From NCBI GenBank assembly GCA_050701635.1, contig JBOGDF010000246.1, forward strand, positions 1 through 8,515: a stretch of DNA of 8,515 nt. Reading direction: 5' to 3'. This stretch comes from WHSM01 sp050701635. Its GTDB lineage: Bacteria > Actinomycetota > Actinomycetes > Mycobacteriales > Micromonosporaceae. Shown here piece after piece: positions 6,128 to 8,515 of the stretch. A program made the translations under genes and the position numbers. The stretch's first letter is position 1, and each line of letters opens with the position of its first letter. The notes beneath the pieces are model-generated. The model worked only from the letters and a program-made list of their open reading frames with translations, did not search any database and was not told the origin of the DNA.

Positions 6128-7504
6128 ATGTCCTGGGTCGGGGTCTCCGCGGCGAACATCGCGCGGGCGGTACGCAGAGGCGACGCGTCGGCCAGCGAGG
6201 TGGTCGACCAGCACCTGCGCCACATCGCGGCGAACGACGGCACGCTCGGCGCGTTCCGGGTGGTGCGTACGGTCAACGCGCTCGCCGAGGCCGAGATCGT
6301 CGACGACCTGCCCGACCTGAGCGGGTTGCCGCTGGCCGGCGTACCGATCGCGATCAAAGAGAACGTCCCGGTGGTGGGGGAGCGGGTGTGCTTCGGCTCC
6401 GCCGCCACGCTGCGGGACTCCGCCGAGAAAGACCACGAGACGGTACGCCGGCTACGCGGCGCCGGCGCCGTGGTGGCCGGGTTGACCCGGATGCCGGAGC
6501 TGGGGCTGTTCGCCACCACCGACGACGAGGACGTGGTGACCCGCAACCCGTGGCGGCTGGACCGTACCCCCGGAGGGTCTTCCGGCGGTTCGGCGGCGGC
6601 GGTCGCCTCCGGCATGGTGCCGATCGCGCTGGGCAACGACGGGCTCGGCTCGATCCGGATCCCCGCTGCGGCCTGCGGCCTGGTCGGGCTGAAGCCGGGG
6701 CGCGGTGTGGTGCCGGCCGGGCTGTCGGACCACGACTGGTTCGGCCTGGTGGCAAACGGCGTACTGGCGTCCACTGTGGAGGATTCGGCGATCGGGTTCG
6801 CGGTGCTGGCGGGGCGTCGGCCGGGGCCGCTGCCGGAGCCGGGCCGGCTGCGCCTGGCGGTGTCGCTGCGCAGCCCGGTCGCCGGGGTACGCGCCGACCG
6901 CGACGCCCGGCAGGCGGTAGCCCGCGCGGTACGCACCCTGGTCGGGGCCGGGCACTCGGCACAGCAGGCCGAGCTGTACTACCCGCAGCTGCTCGGGATC
7001 GCGACGGTAGCGACCTGGTTCGCCTGCGGGGCACGCGACGCTGAGCCGTTCGAGCTGGAGGAGCTGCAGCCGCGTACCCGCCGGCATGCCCTGCTGGGAC
7101 GCCGCGCCGAGCGGCTGGTACGCGAGTCGGACCGGGAACGCTGGCGGGAGCGGGTGCTGGGCTGGTTCACCGACGGCGGACACGACCTGCTGGTGACCCC
7201 GATGCTGGCCGGTGCGCCGCCCCGCGCCGAGGCGTGGTCGCGTCGCGGCTGGCGCGGTAACGCGCTCGGCTCGCTGCGGTACGCCCCGTACGCCGCGCCC
7301 TGGAACGTGGCCGGGCTGCCGGCGATCGCCGTACCGGCCGGGACCCGGCGGGACGGCTTGCCGGTGGCGGTGCAGATCGTCGGTCCGCCCGGCAGCGAGG
7401 AGCTGCTGCTGGCGGTCGCCGGCCAGATCGAGCAGGCCGCGCCGTGGCGCCCGCACGCCCCCGGCTGGCCGCGGGTCGACCAGGAAGCCGCCCGGGCTAG
7501 CTGA
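6128..7504 (+). CDS. Amidase signature family hydrolase
   Basis: This enzyme should hydrolyse a carboxamide with the Ser-cisSer-Lys triad of the amidase signature family. It has 458 residues, normal for the family. Lys77 lies in GVPIAIKENV, the cis-Ser is Ser151 in PGGSSGGS, and the nucleophile is Ser175 in NDGLGSIRIPA. The 24-residue spacing between the two serines and 74 from Lys77 match fatty acid amide hydrolase (Lys142, Ser217, Ser241). The usual GTDxGGS before the nucleophile is GNDGLGS here, with Asn and Leu replacing Thr and Gly. The C-terminal part keeps the family's PWNVAGLPAIAVPAG block. It is not GatA in context, since no gatC or gatB is nearby. A strong GGGGAGG lies 4 nt before the ATG. 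It sits 35 bp after metB with no terminator seen, so co-transcription is likely. The substrate is unknown. Confidence 0.92.
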   Translation: MSWVGVSAANIARAVRRGDASASEVVDQHLRHIAANDGTLGAFRVVRTVNALAEAEIVDDLPDLSGLPLAGVPIAIKENVPVVGERVCFGSAATLRDSAEKDHETVRRLRGAGAVVAGLTRMPELGLFATTDDEDVVTRNPWRLDRTPGGSSGGSAAAVASGMVPIALGNDGLGSIRIPAAACGLVGLKPGRGVVPAGLSDHDWFGLVANGVLASTVEDSAIGFAVLAGRRPGPLPEPGRLRLAVSLRSPVAGVRADRDARQAVARAVRTLVGAGHSAQQAELYYPQLLGIATVATWFACGARDAEPFELEELQPRTRRHALLGRRAERLVRESDRERWRERVLGWFTDGGHDLLVTPMLAGAPPRAEAWSRRGWRGNALGSLRYAPYAAPWNVAGLPAIAVPAGTRRDGLPVAVQIVGPPGSEELLLAVAGQIEQAAPWRPHAPGWPRVDQEAARAS

Positions 7505-7955
7505 ACGGCTTGGTCATCATCAGGATGACAACGAGAGCCCAGGCCAGGGCGGCGAGCCCGGCGGAGGCGCCGATCCGGCCGCGCAGCGAATCCATCTTCG
7601 CCTTGGCGTGGGCGTCGCTGGCGATCGTGCCGTCGTCGATCATCCCGGCGACCGTACGCAGCGAGGGCGCGGCGACCAGCAGCAGGCCGACCAGCGCGAT
7701 CACGGACAGCGTGATCGAGATGACCACCCACGGCGTGCTGTAGTGGATCACGTCGGAGTTCGCGGTCGCGGCGATGCCGAGCAAGAACACCAGGCCCGAG
7801 GCGCCGGCCAGCAGCATCGTGGTACGCGCCGCGCGGCGTACCGCGTCGGCGTCACGGCGTACCACCGCACGCAGCCCGATGAACGGCGCGAGGGTCAAAG
7901 GCCCGATCAAGAATATTGCAGTGAGTACGTGCAGCGTCACCAACAGTGTCCCCAT
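7497..7955 (-). CDS. Small four-helix integral membrane protein, possibly DUF2269-like
   Basis: This is a 152-residue membrane protein of unknown function. Hydrophobic segments lie near 4-26, 46-65, 76-97 and 128-147, giving four probable helices. The opening LLVTLHVLTAIFLIGPLTLA, with a histidine in the first helix, and the basic loop GLRAVVRRDADAVRRAAR recall DUF2269-type proteins, but I hold that loosely. The loop at 98-127 is charged and may be cytoplasmic. The ATG at 7955 lacks a Shine-Dalgarno but has TAGGCT six nt upstream, suggesting a leaderless transcript. Its stop overlaps the amidase 3' end by 8 bp, tail to tail. G/C-ending codons dominate and the frame is clean. Confidence 0.85.
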   Translation of the reverse strand: MGTLLVTLHVLTAIFLIGPLTLAPFIGLRAVVRRDADAVRRAARTTMLLAGASGLVFLLGIAATANSDVIHYSTPWVVISITLSVIALVGLLLVAAPSLRTVAGMIDDGTIASDAHAKAKMDSLRGRIGASAGLAALAWALVVILMMTKPFS

Positions 7956-7961
7956 GGCGGG

Positions 7962-7967
7962 AGCCTA
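7962..7967 (-). promoter_or_regulatory. Candidate -10 box for the four-helix membrane protein gene, leaderless
   Basis: The - strand reads TAGGCT, then CCCGCC, then ATG at 7955. This fits the actinobacterial -10 pattern TAnnnT with initiation at or within a base of the start codon. The 6-nt leader holds no Shine-Dalgarno. GGTCAA, 17 bp upstream, is a poor -35. Confidence 0.4.
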
Positions 7968-8038
7968 TGCGAGCCGACGCCGAGTTGACCTGAGCAACGC
8001 GCCGATCGCGCGCTGGCCGCGTGCTGCTCCCGCGTGGT

Positions 8039-8069
8039 CCGGGGCCGGTCGTGTGGCGGCCGGCCCCGG
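8039..8069 (-). terminator. GC-rich hairpin after the PspC-domain gene, probable terminator
   Basis: Arms CCGGGGCCGG (8039-8048) and CCGGCCCCGG (8060-8069) are exact reverse complements around an 11-nt loop. The hairpin begins 12 nt after the stop of the PspC-domain gene and separates it from the membrane-protein gene that follows on the same strand. No U-run follows, which is common for high-GC actinobacterial terminators. The 126-bp gap therefore probably holds this terminator plus the promoter of the next gene. Confidence 0.6.
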
Positions 8070-8081
8070 CGGCTCACGCGG

Positions 8082-8285
8082 TTACTCGTTGGGCACCAGC
8101 ACCCACAGCGCGATGTAGACGATGAACTGCGGCCCCGGCAGCAGGGTGGAGAGCACGAACAGCAGCCGTACCACGTTCGGCGACATCCCGAACCGGCGCC
8201 CCAACCCCGAACACACGCCCGCGATCCACCGGTCGTCCCGCGGCCGGACCAGCTTCCTGACTGGTACGTGTGACTGTGCAGCCAT
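8082..8285 (-). CDS. PspC-domain envelope protein
   Basis: A 67-residue protein made almost entirely of one PspC domain. The conserved block RDDRWIAGVCSGLGRRFGMS (16-35) is followed by VVRLLFVLS and a hydrophobic segment with the typical LLPGPQFIVYIALWVLVP ending (48-65). PspC proteins are small inner-membrane proteins linked to the phage-shock or cell-envelope stress response; actinobacteria often have stand-alone PspC proteins, and neither pspA nor other psp genes are in the window. The start is ATG at 8285, with a purine-rich GAGGGGTGAAGTGAG leader immediately before it. Longer in-frame versions were not needed, because the domain starts within 20 residues. A strong hairpin follows the stop. 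Confidence 0.9.
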   Translation of the reverse strand: MAAQSHVPVRKLVRPRDDRWIAGVCSGLGRRFGMSPNVVRLLFVLSTLLPGPQFIVYIALWVLVPNE

Positions 8286-8303
8286 CTCACTTCACCCCTC
8301 GTC

Positions 8304-8324
8304 GAGCCGCCACGGCAGCGGCTC
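8304..8324. repeat. Short inverted repeat in the leader of the PspC-domain gene
   Basis: GAGCCGC (8304-8310) and GCGGCTC (8318-8324) are exact reverse complements around a 7-nt spacer. The repeat ends 18 nt upstream of the PspC-gene ATG, so it could be a leader hairpin or an operator half-pair. At this GC content a 7-bp match is not rare. Confidence 0.3.
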
Positions 8325-8406
8325 ATGATTCGACGGTACGCCGCCGCCGTACCGGCGGAATCGGTCTCGGAGAGGACGCCGACCCTGGACTCCGGCTCGG
8401 GGTTAC

Positions 8407-8426
8407 CCCTAGGCCGCGGCTTAGGG
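8407..8426. repeat. Imperfect 20-bp palindrome beside the putative IS end
   Basis: CCCTA-G-GCCGCGGC-T-TAGGG is symmetric at 9 of 10 base pairs; the mismatch is 8412 against 8421. Its right edge overlaps the first bases of the possible insertion-sequence terminus. It may be a terminator-like hairpin for the leftward-reading transposase remnant, or a pre-existing palindromic target. Confidence 0.4.
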
Positions 8427-8513
8427 CCTGTCCTGTAGATCTTCAGTCGGCTGCGACAGGTGCCAGACGACGACCGGCCGCGTTGCAGAACCGTCCGGAT
8501 ACAACACCGGTAT
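8421..8513 (-). CDS. C-terminal 30 residues of a possible transposase (5' part outside window)
   Basis: Reading leftward from the window edge, this frame is open for 30 codons and stops at TAA (8421-8423). It encodes IPVLYPDGSATRPVVVWHLS and then QPTEDLQDRP. Of the three - strand frames it has the highest share of G/C-ending codons (about 21 of 30). I do not recognise the tail for certain. The transposase idea comes from the adjoining sequence, which looks like an insertion-sequence end. It could instead be the end of another protein, or non-coding. Confidence 0.35.
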   Translation of the reverse strand: MPVLYPDGSATRPVVVWHLSQPTEDLQDRP

Positions 8514-8515
8514 CC
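8424..8515 (-). mobile_element. Possible end of an IS5-like insertion sequence (rest outside window)
   Basis: The string GGGCCTGTCCTGTAGATCTT, directly preceded by TTA, resembles the terminal inverted repeats of actinobacterial IS5-family elements that insert at TA or CTAG, as I remember them. The matching second end lies beyond the window, so neither the inverted repeat nor a target duplication can be confirmed. The reading frame next to it ends exactly at this boundary, which fits a transposase gene. Confidence 0.35.

Noticed and set aside
8344..8358. CCGCCG-TAC-CGGCGG inverted repeat upstream of the PspC-domain gene
   Set aside because: Six-bp arms of CCG repeats are expected often at this GC content, and no function follows from its position.

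Overview
This is a high-GC actinobacterial chromosome segment. Reading frames end almost every codon in G or C, and Arg and Val codons written CGT, GTA or CGG often form GTAC/CGTACG strings. The codon style and gene content suggest Micromonosporaceae or a close relative, but that is inference; no rRNA or other taxonomic marker lies in the window.

Layout. (1) The 3' end of an unrecognised membrane protein on the + strand (to 469) meets msrA (methionine sulfoxide reductase, - strand, 473-1120) tail to tail. (2) A three-gene - strand operon at 1199-4502 encodes a sugar ABC importer. In transcription order it holds a Tat-exported lipoprotein binding protein (ngcE-like), then two permeases (ngcF-like, ngcG-like). 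All three resemble, from memory, the Streptomyces N-acetylglucosamine/chitobiose importer NgcEFG. No ATPase gene is present, which fits the known use of a shared MsiK-type ATPase. A perfect 16-bp inverted repeat lies between the binding-protein gene and the first permease gene. (3) A 372-bp divergent intergenic region (4503-4874) carries a plausible ngcE promoter with a 12-bp palindrome just downstream, and a -10 hexamer whose position suggests a leaderless metB mRNA. (4) On the + strand, a trans-sulfuration PLP enzyme (metB-like, 4875-6092) is followed after 35 bp by an amidase-signature hydrolase (6128-7504). (5) On the - strand are a small four-helix membrane protein (7497-7955), overlapping the amidase tail to tail by 8 bp, and a 67-residue PspC-domain protein (8082-8285) with a strong hairpin after its stop. 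(6) The last ~90 bp look like the end of an insertion sequence with the C-terminus of its transposase. This last call is tentative.

How the genes fit together. NgcE would capture amino sugar outside the membrane and NgcF/NgcG would form the channel. MsrA repairs oxidised methionine and MetB belongs to methionine/cysteine metabolism, but they are on opposite strands with the ngc operon between them, so any link is speculative. I see no CRISPR array, phage genes, toxin-antitoxin pair, defence system or biosynthetic cluster. The window is mostly ordinary core metabolism. The items most worth a second look are the intercistronic hairpin, the patch of odd codons with a TTA in metB, the two apparent leaderless starts, and the possible IS end.
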